A DNA stretch of 64,000 nucleotides from contig NC_060896.1 of the NCBI RefSeq assembly GCF_014805685.1, positions 18,818,277 through 18,882,276 of the forward strand. The letters run 5' to 3'. The notes below the pieces were generated by a model, which worked only from the letters and a program-made list of their open reading frames with translations, made no database searches and had not been told where the DNA came from. The first letter of the stretch is position 1; every line of letters begins with the position of its first letter. Positions 48,501 through 61,400 of this stretch are shown piece after piece. Source of the DNA: Silurus meridionalis (lineage: Eukaryota > Chordata > Actinopteri > Siluriformes > Siluridae). The position numbers were made by a program, and so were the translations under genes.

Positions 48501-50594
48501 TTTAAATAGAAATAAACATAGGTACATAGTTTTGGGGTTGGCTAGCAATACTAGCAATTAATAATTGCCAACTTTTCCCCATCACAGATATAACAAAGTA
48601 AGTCTCTAAAAGACCAATGCTTTAAAAAAAATGGGACCACTGAATATGGACCACCAGAATGTAATGGAGCAACAACAAAACCATTTTGAGCGCCATTATA
48701 CGAAAACAAATTTAGCAGTACAGACTGCTGCTAAAAGCTGCTCAACTGGAGATAAATACATTTTCAATTCATTCAGTGGAGAAGAAGGGAAGGCAACAAA
48801 TCTCACTAAATCTTGAAAGTTCATGACTGCATTCCTAATTTCAGAAATAATTTATTTCTTGGAGTGGCCTGTTCCAAATTCTACATTAAACACTAAGATT
48901 CTGTGGCATGTTTATGCTTGAAATCCCTCCACCATGGCTGAATTATTAAAACTATTACAGTAGACTTTTAATGCATGAAATGAACACTGAGTGAATGTGC
49001 ATAAATCACTGCCCATCTTCATGGTTTAGCATAATGCCAATTGAGCTTTTGTGATCTGGTTTGTCATTCTTCATTTAGGATAATTTTTCGGGTTGTCTGC
49101 AGCTATACCTCAACCTCCAGCAGTGAGGTAAAAGTAAATTAAACTATGCAATTTAATGGAGGAAGACAGGCAGGTGGTTCAGCTCCCATCAGGCTTCTAA
49201 TATATTGCAAATACATGCAACAAAAGATTGGGCGTGATACAGTGAGACAGTGTAAATGGCAGAATTGATATTAATGGAACGCTGCACCTTTTAAGGCAAT
49301 GGATTTACTGGTAACATTTTTTTCAGACAATGAAAGCTGCCTTGTAGGTCTGTGGCATTGCATCATCTATTAGTGCTGTGCAACTCTTTAGAACCAGCAC
49401 TAAGTTGGCTGACTGAATCAATCCCAATTTTGTCCATGCTTTGATATCTTGCTGCTGGCACATATCCGAAAATATAAGTGACCAATCTGGCATTTTAGCC
49501 TTCAATAAGAGGTATATACTCCCTTGTGTGGTGTCTGCAATCATCCAGCTTATCCTGAACACATCAGAGCGCAAACACCCTTCAGCCGTAACATGATAGT
49601 TACCGTATCTCAAAATTAAAAAAAAGGCTTTTGTTATAAACGGCAGAAATTCAGCCATGTATATAATTTGTATCAGTGAGGACTCCTGATGAATCTCAGA
49701 TTCTTTTTTTATATGGCCTTTACAAATTCTGTTAATCAAATCTTGTAAACATGAGTGAAAACTAATTCCAGTACGGTCTCTGAGAAATTTTTTTTCCATT
49801 TAGTAGTCATTTTATTCTTTAAACTCATTGACCTTGGCCTTTTTATGGCGTTTCCTTTGTTGTGCATTCGCCTGGTGATTTACAGTTAATTAGCAGTTTA
49901 TGAACAGGAGTATAAAGTAAATCCGTGCATTAGATTTTGTAAATCTGGTGAAATATTTGTTTGGTTTGAAACTATTACAAGATAGATAAATGAGGTTGAT
50001 GTTAGAAATTAGGCACATGAAGACACTGCATCGAAACTATGTGGTATTTATTCTTTTTCCACAACAGACCGTATATTTGACAGCAAAACAAACTACACAT
50101 ATATCTGAGTCATAGAAACACCATAAATACAAATATTTGTATCATACTTACCTTACAGATGTTGCTTAAATCTTGTTATATTAACTTGTATTATTTTACT
50201 TACACATGCGCCATTGAACATCGAACTGTAAACAGCATCGACAGAATGAACGCTTACACCGTTGTTGCAAAACACAAGATGGCAGCAGAGCTTTAACAAT
50301 GGAAAAAATGTTTCTCCCTCAGTATTTACTGACTTAATATTCGCGTGCTAAGCACAATAACTGTTCAGCAAAGCGACACTCAAGGACTCTTAGGTCCCTA
50401 AACAGGTTGCACCCTCTTTAATGAAGAAACCCTGTGTTGTAGAGCTATACACAGTATATCAGAGATACAGATGGAGAAATAGGAGATTAAAGAGAGGGGC
50501 TGCTCTGAGGATCTTTCATTACAACTACAAATGCTGCCCAAAAATGCTTCCTCCATTGTCCACTTGATACTTCATAAATACTTCATAGATTTTG

Positions 50595-50660
50595 TTGTTG
50601 GTTTTTAATTCTTTATTGATCCAGAGGTTATTATACTTGCAGGTCATAATACTGATAACT
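50595..50660 (-). mobile_element. LINE 3' tail fragment
   Basis: The minus strand reads CTCTGGATCAATAAAGAATT, similar to the GGGATCAATAAAG tail at 27155-27205. Confidence 0.35.
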
Positions 50661-52489
50661 ATCATTGAATGTGTGCGTGCGTGTGTGTGTGCGCGTGCGT
50701 GCGTGTGTAGGCATTTGTATATTCTATGCTAAGAGCATCAACTGAAAGTATCTAATGCTGATTTCCTGTATCTCGTTTCTCGAATTCCATTAACCAACAT
50801 CTATTTGTATTTAGTTTTTGGATATTATTACTTTTCACATTCAAATAAAATCACTTGTGTGTAAATGTTTCACATTTTACTGTATTAACATTCTTTTTAT
50901 ATGCTTATTATGTCGTTATTACCTTTTATCTGTCTTTAAATTTATCTTATCGCTCTTCCTTTCTCTCCGCATCTCGATATCCTCCGACCGCATTCCTTTA
51001 TACCTGCGTTTCTTATTCGGTTTTCTTCGTGTCAGTTGCACTACTGCCCATTTCATCACTGCAGCGCAGCCATTTTAAAATCACGATCCAGAGATGATTC
51101 AGCCTCAGTAAGTACAAAATGGCTGCTGGGGTTTGGCTGACGGTTTAGATCACTATCGATTCTGAACGCCGATTGCGCGTCATGATTTTCCACAAAAACG
51201 AAGCTGGTACCATCCTGGTTTTATGATATATTTTGAAAATGATTTTTGCAAATTTCTTTCACATGTACCTAATGGAAACTGCCTAGCAGTTAGCATGAAA
51301 CAAAAAAAACAGCAGACAAAAGAAATATTAACACCTACACACACATGCCATTATGTTAAAAAGACGCAAGATTTCCTGTTTTCGAAGGTGTTTTTTAAAA
51401 GGAAATAAACATTTTCTTTATAATCCGCATGCGGTTTGTGAAAGCTATGGGGCTGTGAGTGTGTCTCTGAATACGAGAGCATGAGTCAGAAAAAAGAAAG
51501 AGATAGAAAACCACATGCAAAGCGCTACATGAATTACACAGCAGAAAAAAAAGGCACAGTTAATCCACCCACATAGAGTTAAGTATGTCATCATTGGGAA
51601 TACACTTTAAAATAATGTTTCGATTTATAACATTTTGTGCGTTGAAGTGCGTATAGAAAATCAACGCACAAATACAAAAATCTAAAGTCAGTGTGCAGAG
51701 TTTATGTAGTAAGGCGGAGAAGTTGGCATGATCATTGCTGAAACAGGCCTCTGTTGTCAGGGCAACAGATTTATCAGCAATTAAGCTTGGTGATGAATGG
51801 CGAACAGAGTAAAAATTGTGCTTAAGCTCAATGGCATATGTTAAGATGGAGGATAGGCGGCTTTGCCTGCTCTGCTCCTAAATGTGTGTGTGTCTGTGTG
51901 TGTGTGTGTGTGTGTGGGTTTTGTCTGCTCAGCCTCTGGACTCTCACACTGTGGGCTTGCTGCATCTTTTCCTGCGATGGCGGCTCGCCGTACAATTTAG
52001 TAAACCTGCGTAATAATGCAATGCACTAGCTAATTGTTGGGAGTTGTTGTTTGTTTTAAACACGGATTGTGTTGTTTTGTTTTTTTTCCGCGTTCTAACT
52101 CCCCGTCTGCAGATGTGCGGAAACGAATGCTGCCACACCCTCATTTAAAACATCGTAAAATTGCAATGGAAAATAAAAAAGGTGGACAATCATAGTATCA
52201 GATTTTTTTTTTTTCTAACCAATTAGAAATCAAAATAAAATTAGAAAAAAAATCCCCTACCTCAGCAAAATGACACCCAGCTGCTGGTGTCCAGTCATAT
52301 GGAGAGCAAGAATCGCATCACAGCGCTTTCTGCAGAAGAGGAAACACGTAGAACGTACTATTTATTTCTGTTAATCAGAGAATGAGGTGAAACAGAGGAA
52401 ACAGAAAAATGCGCCATCTTGCAACGAAAATAAAAATTGACTCGTTTGACTCGTTGCTTGCTGTCTAGCACTGCTCTCAAAGTCTGTGC

Positions 52490-52529
<40 letters not shown>

Positions 52530-53081
52530 GCACTCACTCTCTCTCTCTCTCGCTCTCTATTTTTTCTCAGAGCTCTCTTTTCGCTGAGCTTCAGAGGTGG
52601 CATCGACTTTGCTCTGGAATAGCCACTGCAACTTTAATCAACATGGCTGAAAAACGGTTGAGAGCGAGAGACAGAGAGATGTAGATGGTGGGAGTGAGAG
52701 AGAGCGAGGGATTGAGTACGATACGATGCTAGCGTCAGAAACACTGCCGAAACACCAGGGAAGATGATGGACGGTGAGAGAGAGCGAGGGAAAAGAAAAA
52801 GGCAGAGCTGAACAGATGCATGCTGCGAAAAAGGGAAAAGGATGAAAGGGTGGATGATAGTACACTAGGAACGAGTGCTCTGTAGAGGTTGAGGAAGAAA
52901 AGAAACAGAGAGGAAAGCTGAAAGGCAAAATGACCAAAAAAAGATACAGCGGAAGAAGCAGAACCCTAGGATGCTAATGTCAGAGGGAAAAAAACGATGG
53001 CGATCCCGGGTTAGCAGCAGTGGTGGCGAGCAGGAGATTAGGGGAAAAAAAACAGTGTCTATACATTTGCATACACACATG

Positions 53082-53112
<31 letters not shown>

Positions 53113-55130
53113 TTGTAAATGGTGTCTGTCCCACACATACAGAATAGACAGGCTCATCTCGCTTTCTGCAGCCCTTTTTAATGCATATTTTAATGCAGCT
53201 AAGCTGCAGCCTGATCAATGTAGTGACACGAGAGACAGACAGAGCGAGAGAGAAAGAGATCGAGAGAGAGCGCGAGATGGGGGAGAGAACAAGGGCACAG
53301 ATGGAACAGTGCGTGAAAAGCATGAGCGAAGAATGAACGAGGGCATGAAGACACAAGGGAAGATGATGGCTGGCAGGAGGAGGGATTAAAAAAATGGGAA
53401 ATAATAAATAAATAAATAAATAAATAAATAAGGAGAGATGTAGGGCAGGCGGATGTTACAAAACAAGAACAGGTTAAATATGTGTACTGGGTAAAGAGAA
53501 ACAGAAATATGGACAAGAAAGAGATTGAGGGAGCAAAACAGTGTCGTGTTCTTTAACTGAGGATTTTTCGTAGTTTTTTCCAAAAAGATTTGAGCATCAA
53601 AATGGTCAAACATGAACACTGCCATTTGATGTACTCTCCCTTCAGGTCCTCTACCCACGGTATACATGTGGCAGCCTGGGAAAACCCTTCACATACTGCA
53701 ATGTTTTCCTATTATACAAAAAACGAGAGTTGTAGCATTTAAGCTTCGACTTCCCACAAAAATTCCCACAGAGTTTTATTTGATTAATTTAACGATTGAA
53801 ATGAAACCTGTCAATCTTTTTATTATATAATAAAGATATAAATTTTTGTTTGCTATTTTGAAAGCCCCACTCATCCAGCGGTCATTCTTAAGACTTAACA
53901 GTAATACCCTTTATTTTATTATAACACACACACACAAAACAAGCGATCCCACTGACCTCTGCATTTATAATCGATTCTATTTATTAAAAGATAACACAAG
54001 AAAAAAGATTTATAAATCTGTGATAGGAATTAAGTAATTATTTTGATTGTGAGATTGACTGACTTCAGTCTCTTGGCAAACCAAAGCCTTGTCATTTTCT
54101 TTTTTAGTCCCCTCTCTTCCTCTCTCCCCCATTTTAACTTACTGGACAATCACCAAACTATGTTACTTCCTGTCAAAGGCCAATGTGTAAGGTCTTGATT
54201 GCTTAGTCATCTAAATTTTGTCTAGTTGTGTTATTTGTTAGTTCAGTTTAATATGTTTTATTTAACTATAGATAAACCCAATTTGTTGTGTTTTTTTTTT
54301 AATATATTAATTTTGAGAATGATAATATTAATTAATCTTGTCAGTAAATGTTTAAGAGTCTGTCTAAATACAATGAAATGATAGCCGGATTGCTAAACTT
54401 ATAGAACTAGAACTTCTAGAATATTTGTTTTGGGATTTTTAAACATTGCTAGTCGTGTTCGAGTATTTTCCCCTTGATTATTCAAACTAGGACTTGGGGG
54501 ACATTTGACCTGTGACACTTGCTGTGTCCAAAAGGAACATTCCTATTAATAAGAATAAGAATGAACACCGTATTAATAAAGCATATTATGTAGAGTCAAG
54601 TAGAAGAGCCTGAAATAGGGACGTAATGCACGCTTTGAGTTCATATTCTGCGTGCCTGTATATAATGTGTACTGAATTTTCTCTTATAATAATGAATGAA
54701 AGTCATGCTAAGCATTTTCTTTATAATTGTATATTTTATATATACAGGCAGCAAACATATGTATCAGCATGCATCATTGTATATTATTATAGAAGTATCG
54801 AACTTTCCAGAGCAGCGTTTTGCACTTGACAGTGGACGTATAGCGCCCTCAGGCGACTGTTGATTAAATAAGTTATATATACAGGCAGTAGTTTGTTTAT
54901 TTATTTATTTATTTAATTTTGCCAATTATATTATCCATATTTTTTCACTCAATTGCAAAATGTATTCATAATATTATCTTTACATTTAAATGTTTTTAAC
55001 AAAGTAATGATTCACCAAAAAGGAAAACTAAAACTAGTATGGAATAATTATGGATAATAAAGCTGCAATCTTTATCTTTCGTTCCAGCTTGCTTACCATC
55101 GTGTACATTCAATCAGCCTTCTCTCCTCAT

Positions 55131-55225
55131 TGCATTAAATCCAATTTCAAATTCTAATTTAATTTGTCACATACACATTCATACAAAGTACTGTATGACA
55201 TAGTGAAATGCTTTTTTCACTGTCT
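55131..55225 (-). mobile_element. LINE 3' tail fragment
   Basis: The minus strand contains AAAGCATTTCACTATGTCAT and then TGTATGTGACAAATTAAATT, a familiar fish non-LTR tail. The clade is not certain. Confidence 0.5.
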
Positions 55226-55310
55226 GACTTGTAAACATGGAAAGAAATACAATATAAAGATTAAAGTAAAGAAAACGTTAAAATGAATAAAATAAAGAAT
55301 AAAAGTATAT

Positions 55311-55316
<6 letters not shown>

Positions 55317-55390
<74 letters not shown>
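55317..55390. repeat. (TA)n(CA)n microsatellite
   Basis: TA array to about 55378, followed by a short CA stretch. Confidence 0.9.
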
Positions 55391-55392
<2 letters not shown>

Positions 55393-56351
55393 TACACACG
55401 CAATGAAGGAAACAAGTATAATATACAGTATGTATATACACATTCATGAGTTAAACAGAAAGGATGGATGGATGTGTATGACAGATATAGACAGAGTACA
55501 GATTAAAATGACCCAGAATGATTGTCATTAAAATGTCCATGTGCTGGTATAAAAAATGTAAAAGTGAAATGGTATAAAGTGATAAGGTATAAAAGTATAT
55601 ATAAACATATGTTACTGCAGTAATATAATAATAATAATACATTTATATTTCAAAATGCCTAATTGACTGTTAAAATGAATCAGAAAAGGCTCGTCTGAAC
55701 AGATGAGTTTTGAGGCATGATTTAAAAGTGGTCAGACAGTCACAATCTCACATTGATTGTGGAAGAGAATTACACAGATGAGGAGCAGCCCAGCTAAATG
55801 CCCTAAACCCCAGAGTGACTAAACGGAAGGTACAGTAAGGGGAAAGGGGTGAGGAAGATGAAGTTTATAAAGGAGTTTGTGTGGTAACCCAAACAAAAGA
55901 GAGTTACAATAGTAAATGTGTGAGGTAACTAGAGCATGTACAAGAACAGCTGTGGAACTGGATGTGAGGAACGGAAGATGATGATCCGAAGATACAGAGT
56001 AATATTGTTCACGTGCTTTTCAAAAGACAATGTACTATCAGGGACAAAACCCAGACTCTTAACCTGAGGAGATTATAGAGGTCAATGAAAAATGAGAAAC
56101 TATAGAATTTTGACAAATTGGACTTGGTGCCACCCAGAAGAACCTCTGTTTTGTCAATATTTAGCACACAGGTACAGTAGGACTGTGTAGACTGGCAGTA
56201 ACAAACGTTTCTTAGTTGTTTTAATTGTGACTGTACTTTCTTTGAAAAGTATTAGTGTTTAATTATTGTTCCAAATGCATTTTGACTATTTTTAAATAAA
56301 ACATTGTGGTTTTTTTGTCAGGTGACATGTAGACATGTATAGAGTATTTAT

Positions 56352-56806
56352 TAGGGGTGTAACGGCACACGCATTCATACTGAAATTTTCTGGTACAGGG
56401 CTTCTGGACATGGCAGGAAGTGGCTAAGGCTAAAACTAGCTATTGATTTTATTTGCATTTTATGTCTAGCTTCAAGAATTTCTCTTAAAATTGATTTACT
56501 TTTATTTATTTAATTTAATTTGCATGCCAATTTCATTGATTACTTAATTCAATCAATATAAAAGTGTATTGCATTAATTAGATTTTTTCTATTTTTTTTT
56601 TTAATAAAATAATAAATATAATTTTACATATTATTTAATCAAACATGCATTTTAAATTGTTTTTAACATTTTAACTTTTGATGCTTAATAAAAAATCGAT
56701 TTTATGCTTTGCATTTCTATCCACCAACCATACAAAAATTTTACCGAATCATGACTTTACAAAAAAGTGTGTACCAAACCGTGACTTGTGTACCGTTACA
56801 CTCCTA
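56352..56806. mobile_element. hAT-like MITE family B, copy d (shortened)
   Basis: Ends TAGGGGTGTAACGGCACAC and, inverted, TAGGAGTGTAACGGTACAC. The internal pieces CAGGAAGTGGCTAAGGCTA and CTAGCTTCAAGAATTTCTCT are shared with 11986-12900 and 26005-26988. The middle, including the CA-repeat site, is deleted. No clear target duplication was found. Confidence 0.7.
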
Positions 56807-57119
56807 ATATGTTTTAATACACCTTTAGTTCTTAAGTTAATGATAATAAATTATCAGCATAAATTTATTATAAAACGAAGGACTCTTAATCATAAAGGAG
56901 TGTTCATAATCCCCTTTAGAAATGTCTTTATTACAAAGTAAAGGTTGTATCTTGTGGTTCTTATTGACTGTAGTGATAACAAATGCTAATCAAAGGCCTG
57001 CTTGATTTTTATTCATGTATTTTGTAACATTTTTTATTATTTATATGTTCAGGAGAGATCATAGTTTTTATTTTATTTCTACAGGTCACAATTTTTTGCA
57101 AGGTTCCCTGCTAGTGAAA

Positions 57120-58110
57120 TTGCAATGAGCTTTTTTCATGTGGCCGGACAATGTGCGCCTACGTATGCATTTACGGTTTAGCTTCCCATTTCAAATGTTT
57201 GCTCACCAACAAGCTCAAATTTGGACATGAGAACTATGTGTCGCTTTTTGATGAGTCTCTCAACTGGGAATCACAATCAAAACAGTGTGACTTTCGTGTC
57301 TGATTTTGGAATGGTGATCAGGTTTAGACACAATTTTTTAGTTCATGGGGCATGCCAGAGCAGATGATCTCAAATTGGCCTTCGAGAAAGGCACTGAGGC
57401 ATTGCCAGAATAAATAACATGTTGCAAATATCCATGGATGGACCAAATGTTAATTGGTCCTTTTACAAGGACAAAAAGTCCCTTGCAGATTAATATGGAC
57501 TGTTCCTCCTGAATTTGGGCAGTTGTGATCTGCATATTGTGAATGGGGCATTTTAGAAAGGACTTTCATCAACAGGTTGGAGAGCCGATGCTTTTCTACG
57601 TGCCACATACCAACTCCTGATTGCCCTGCCCCTTCGAAAAGGAATATATTTGAGTCACAAGATGGTCTTCTTCTACTATCATTCTGCCCAGCAAGATGGG
57701 TAGAAAACGCTCCTGTCTTAGAGAGAGCACTGTAGATCTTGCCAAACTTGGCCACATATGTGAGTGCTGTTGAAGGGAAAAGAACACCAAGTCCTGGCAC
57801 TAAGTCATTTGATGATACATTTTGCTTAATCTGTGAGTAAATCACCCCATTTCTGGCAAAGTACCAGACAGATAAACCAATGGTACCATTTCTAGCTGCA
57901 GATCTACACAAGATGTATTGAATGTGTAGATTTTTCAAACCAGAGTTAATGCAGAAGTGTGTGAAAAAAATCTCCTAGATTTTAATCAAGTGTCGACCTT
58001 GGGTATGTTACCGACAGGCTCCTAAAGGATTTGAGGGCAAAGCAAATGGCGGATTATGGATTTCAGGTGGTCCTGCAGAGATGGTCAGAAAGGCCATTAA
58101 AACCACGTCT
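57120..58110 (+). pseudogene. decayed transposon-derived protein pseudogene
   Basis: The plus strand shows, across several frames with many stops: NYVSLFDESLNWESQSKQCD, FWNGDQV, then (about 57430) SMDGPNVNWSFYKDKKSL, LNLGSCDLHIVNGAF, KGLSSTGWRADAFLRATYQL and (about 57690) FCPARWVENAPVLERAL-like residues. This series (FDESLN, SMDGPNVNW, LGSCGLH.VHGAF, WRWVEN.PV..RALE) recurs in uncharacterised, transposon-like fish proteins as I recall them. The superfamily is uncertain. At least four stops and two frameshifts show it is dead. The long minus-strand frame opposite (57938-57450) is a shadow. Confidence 0.6.
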
Positions 58111-60420
58111 GACTTCTTTTATTCCTTTAATACTACAATACATTAATGGACCACTGAGCTAAAGGCAAGAGGGAAATGAAAGGTCTGTAGTGAGTATGCA
58201 CGCTATTGGATGAATATTTTCAATTGAACTGATGAATCGTTTATGTGCTTTCATACAAATGTTTTAAATATGAATTTCTCATGACACATTATGATCTTTT
58301 GTGCGCACACAAAATACTAATGGGAGAATACTAACCCGTTATGGCAGAAAGCTTTAATTCTGAGCAATGCAGAGTTTGGACAGCCCGTCTTTCATCGTTC
58401 AGCTTATTTACACCTGGTGCGGGTGAATGTGCTGCAGCAATATGATGACGTCATTGGTGTCTCATTGCCTTCCTATTCTGTTTCCATTCCCACCTGTGTG
58501 TGTACACACACATACACACCTGCCATCAGGATAGGCCCTGAGCATAGGCTGAGTTCTGTTTTCCATCCAAACGTGTATATTGATCAGCATTGTGATGAAG
58601 ACATGATCGAACGAGATGGCCTGGAGGTGCAGGAAACAACACCGCCAAGTATAGTGCACACTACAAGAGAGTGAGCAAACCGCAGTGTTATTTTCTATCT
58701 GAGTCACCGAGCGCAGGCGTAGGTGGTGTGCCACATCATCCCTCACTTCCTGTTTAAACATGAACAGCATTAACATGTTAACACTAACTCACCCATCCTG
58801 AAAAGACAGGAGTGCAGACTATTCAGTGTCAAATCACTCTGAGCTATGCGCCCATTTTGCTGCCAAAGTGCCCTTGCTGAAGTGCATTTGATGTACCGGA
58901 CGCCAGTGTGCACTTGCAGAACCATGCAAGGAGAGGTACTGATGCAAGTTCCAAACAGATTTACAAAAAAAAGCTTTGCTCGCTTGTTTGTGTGCTGAGT
59001 AGCGGACTTGAGTGTCCAATTTTTCATTCGGTGATCTTTAGCAATCGTGTTATCTGGTCAGGGTTATGGTTGTGCTTCCAGGATTATCCCAGGAACACTG
59101 GGATCGAATAGGAAAGAATAATCAGTGGATGAGATGTTCATGCACCCTTCTTCACACATAGGTACAATTTAGTATAGCCAGTCCAGCTTACATGTGAAAT
59201 GTTGGAGGAAACCAGAGAACCAAAAGGAAACCCATGTGGAGAGAAAGAAACTGAGCTCAGAGTCAAACCAGAGAGCCCGAAGCTTGTTTGTTACTATGTA
59301 AAAACAACTAAAGGAATTTCATCAGAGATTTGCTCATGGTTTGGTTTACTTAAATGTACAATGCTCCCTCTCACAAGCCAGCAGCATGTTCAGTAGCACA
59401 GTTCCATTAGCTGACATAAGAAGAAAGAAAAACGATAATTAACTATATGATGTATATGATTTTGCTCATAGTCAGTGTTTTCTATATATGTACAGCAATG
59501 ACTTGCTCCTGACCTGAGTCAATGCTCATCTAATAATCATCTAACACGCAGCCATCAGGATGGACAACTGCCAAAGGGGAAAGAAAAGGAGGGCAACGGG
59601 ACAAGGAAAAATGTTAAAAGCAGTACTGGAATGCCGCCTAGTGCTTTTATAGTCTTCCGTTTATAGCCGGACTCTACATATGGAACACGGACGTGATTCA
59701 AGACAGCCGATCGTGGAAAACTTTATTTTGTTTTTTTTGCTGCCTTCTTTCACCAAGGACACAATGTTGCATTGCAGTAATGTCTTCTGGGTAAGTTGAG
59801 CTCTTCTAGCCCTCATCTAATGCACTTCACTCGAGCTGACAAAGTAACAGATAGGCCCGAGTGATGGAGGGCAGCCAAGAGGTAAAGGCGAAAACAAGGG
59901 AATGAGAGAAGCGGTTATAAAACAGGAATGAAACGCAGCAGGTGACAGGATTGGTCAGGTCTGGGGAAAAAAAAAAAAACAAAACACAAAAACAAGAAGA
60001 GTGTCTGATTCACAGTGATGCAACGGAAATGCTGCGGCACATAAAAAAAAAAAACATCAAAAACACACGCCTCTGTGTTTGCTGTACAGCCAAAGGCGAT
60101 GACATCATGCAGGAATACCAAAGAGAAAAGAGCGCAGAAGGATTAGTGAAGTGTGTGAAGTGTCACAGCCAGAGTAGGGTTAGTAATTGTGTACCAACCT
60201 GCAGAGCAGCTGTCCCGATCATGATCGTCTCTTGTCTGCTTCTTCTGTGACCACACAGTAAATGCAGAGTCTGCAAAGCAGCGTGTAGTGCCGCCTGCTG
60301 GGGATTCGTAATAATAATAATGAAAAAAAAGAAAACGAGCTGGATGAGTAGCATGCAGAAGGCTTTAACACATCATGAAGGACCATTCTCCTATAGCATC
60401 CTACCTTGGAAACCTTTGGG

Positions 60421-60423
<3 letters not shown>

Positions 60424-60459
<36 letters not shown>

Positions 60460-60500
60460 CATTCACTGTCACAGCTGTCCTACAATGTCATCTGAAAACA

Positions 60501-60548
<48 letters not shown>

Positions 60549-60665
60549 ATACTCATGTGCTATTTTAAGTATTCCCAAAGTGAGAAACTGAGAAAGTTGT
60601 TTCTCATACCTGATTCTTTTCTTTCAGACTATGTCATGAGCCCGAAACCAGCAGCATTGTGCATC

Positions 60666-60700
<35 letters not shown>
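60424..60700. repeat. CA, CT and TG microsatellites
   Basis: (CA)n at about 60425-60454, (CT)n at 60504-60537 and (TG)n at 60670-60699, separated by unique sequence. Confidence 0.9.
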
Positions 60701-60868
60701 ATTTGTGTTGTGGTGCACTCTTTTCCCTCGGCAGCAGCCCTTCCTTTGGCCCCAAAATGCTGTGTCATTCCTCTGTTGAATGAAAGAGAGAAAAAGAGAG
60801 AGAGTGAGTGGTACGTGAAAACAAATCCCTCATTATCTCATCTTATTTATCTCAGACTTTCTTTCCCA

Positions 60869-60913
60869 TTCTGTTTATCCCCCTATTAACACACTGCAGC
60901 CACTGTAAGGCCT

Positions 60914-60961
<48 letters not shown>

Positions 60962-61400
60962 TTTGTCTTTCTTTCTCTCACTCTTTGTGCTTCTTACTTT
61001 TTATCCCTATTACCATACATAAGTTTCTCTTCCTTTGTTTCTCTCACACATTCTCTCTTTCTGTCTTTGTCTTATTTCTTACTTTCTTATTCACACACAC
61101 CCTTGCTTTCTTTTCCTCTTTTTCAAACATTCTCTCCTTCTGTCTTTCTCTCTTTCTCTGTTATCTTACTGTTTATCCCTATTAGCATAATTCAGACACT
61201 GTCAGGCCTTCTCTCTCTCTTCTGAGTTTTTTTTCTCTCTCACACACTCTCTCTTTTAATCTCAAACACACACTCATTCGTTCTTTCTTTCTCTCACACA
61301 TTCAAACTGACGGTTTATGTTTATCTTTCTGTTAATCTCAATTATTAGCATGCTTTGTCATTGTCAGGCCTTCTCTCTCTCTCTCTCTCTCTCTCTCATG
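60869..61400. repeat. CT-rich tandem repeat with about 150-bp periodicity
   Basis: The block TTTATCCCYATTA...CACTGTMAGGCCTTCTYTCT is seen near 60869, partly near 60997, near 61171 and near 61326. CTTT/CT runs (60908-60960, 61373-61398) fill the space between copies. Confidence 0.6.

Larger units (their letters stand above)
48004..53400 (-). other. upstream region of zbtb38 (probable 5' UTR exons and promoter)
   Basis: The acceptor at 48003-48002 requires an upstream exon. Candidate donors on the minus strand are GTAAGT at 50151-50146, another near 50203, and GTAGGG near 52264. The last follows a possible small exon of about 70 nt (52265-52335) with acceptor TTCTGCAG. YY1-like AAGATGGC/AAAATGGC motifs occur at about 50277, 51065, 51117 and 52415. 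GA/CT-rich tracts fill 52490-53330. None of these exons can be fixed without transcripts. A 158-codon minus-strand ORF (49799-49323) is not recognised. Confidence 0.4.

Noticed and set aside
57450..57938. 162-codon minus-strand gene
   Set aside because: The plus strand of the same bases shows motifs of a decayed transposon-like protein; the minus frame is an antisense shadow.
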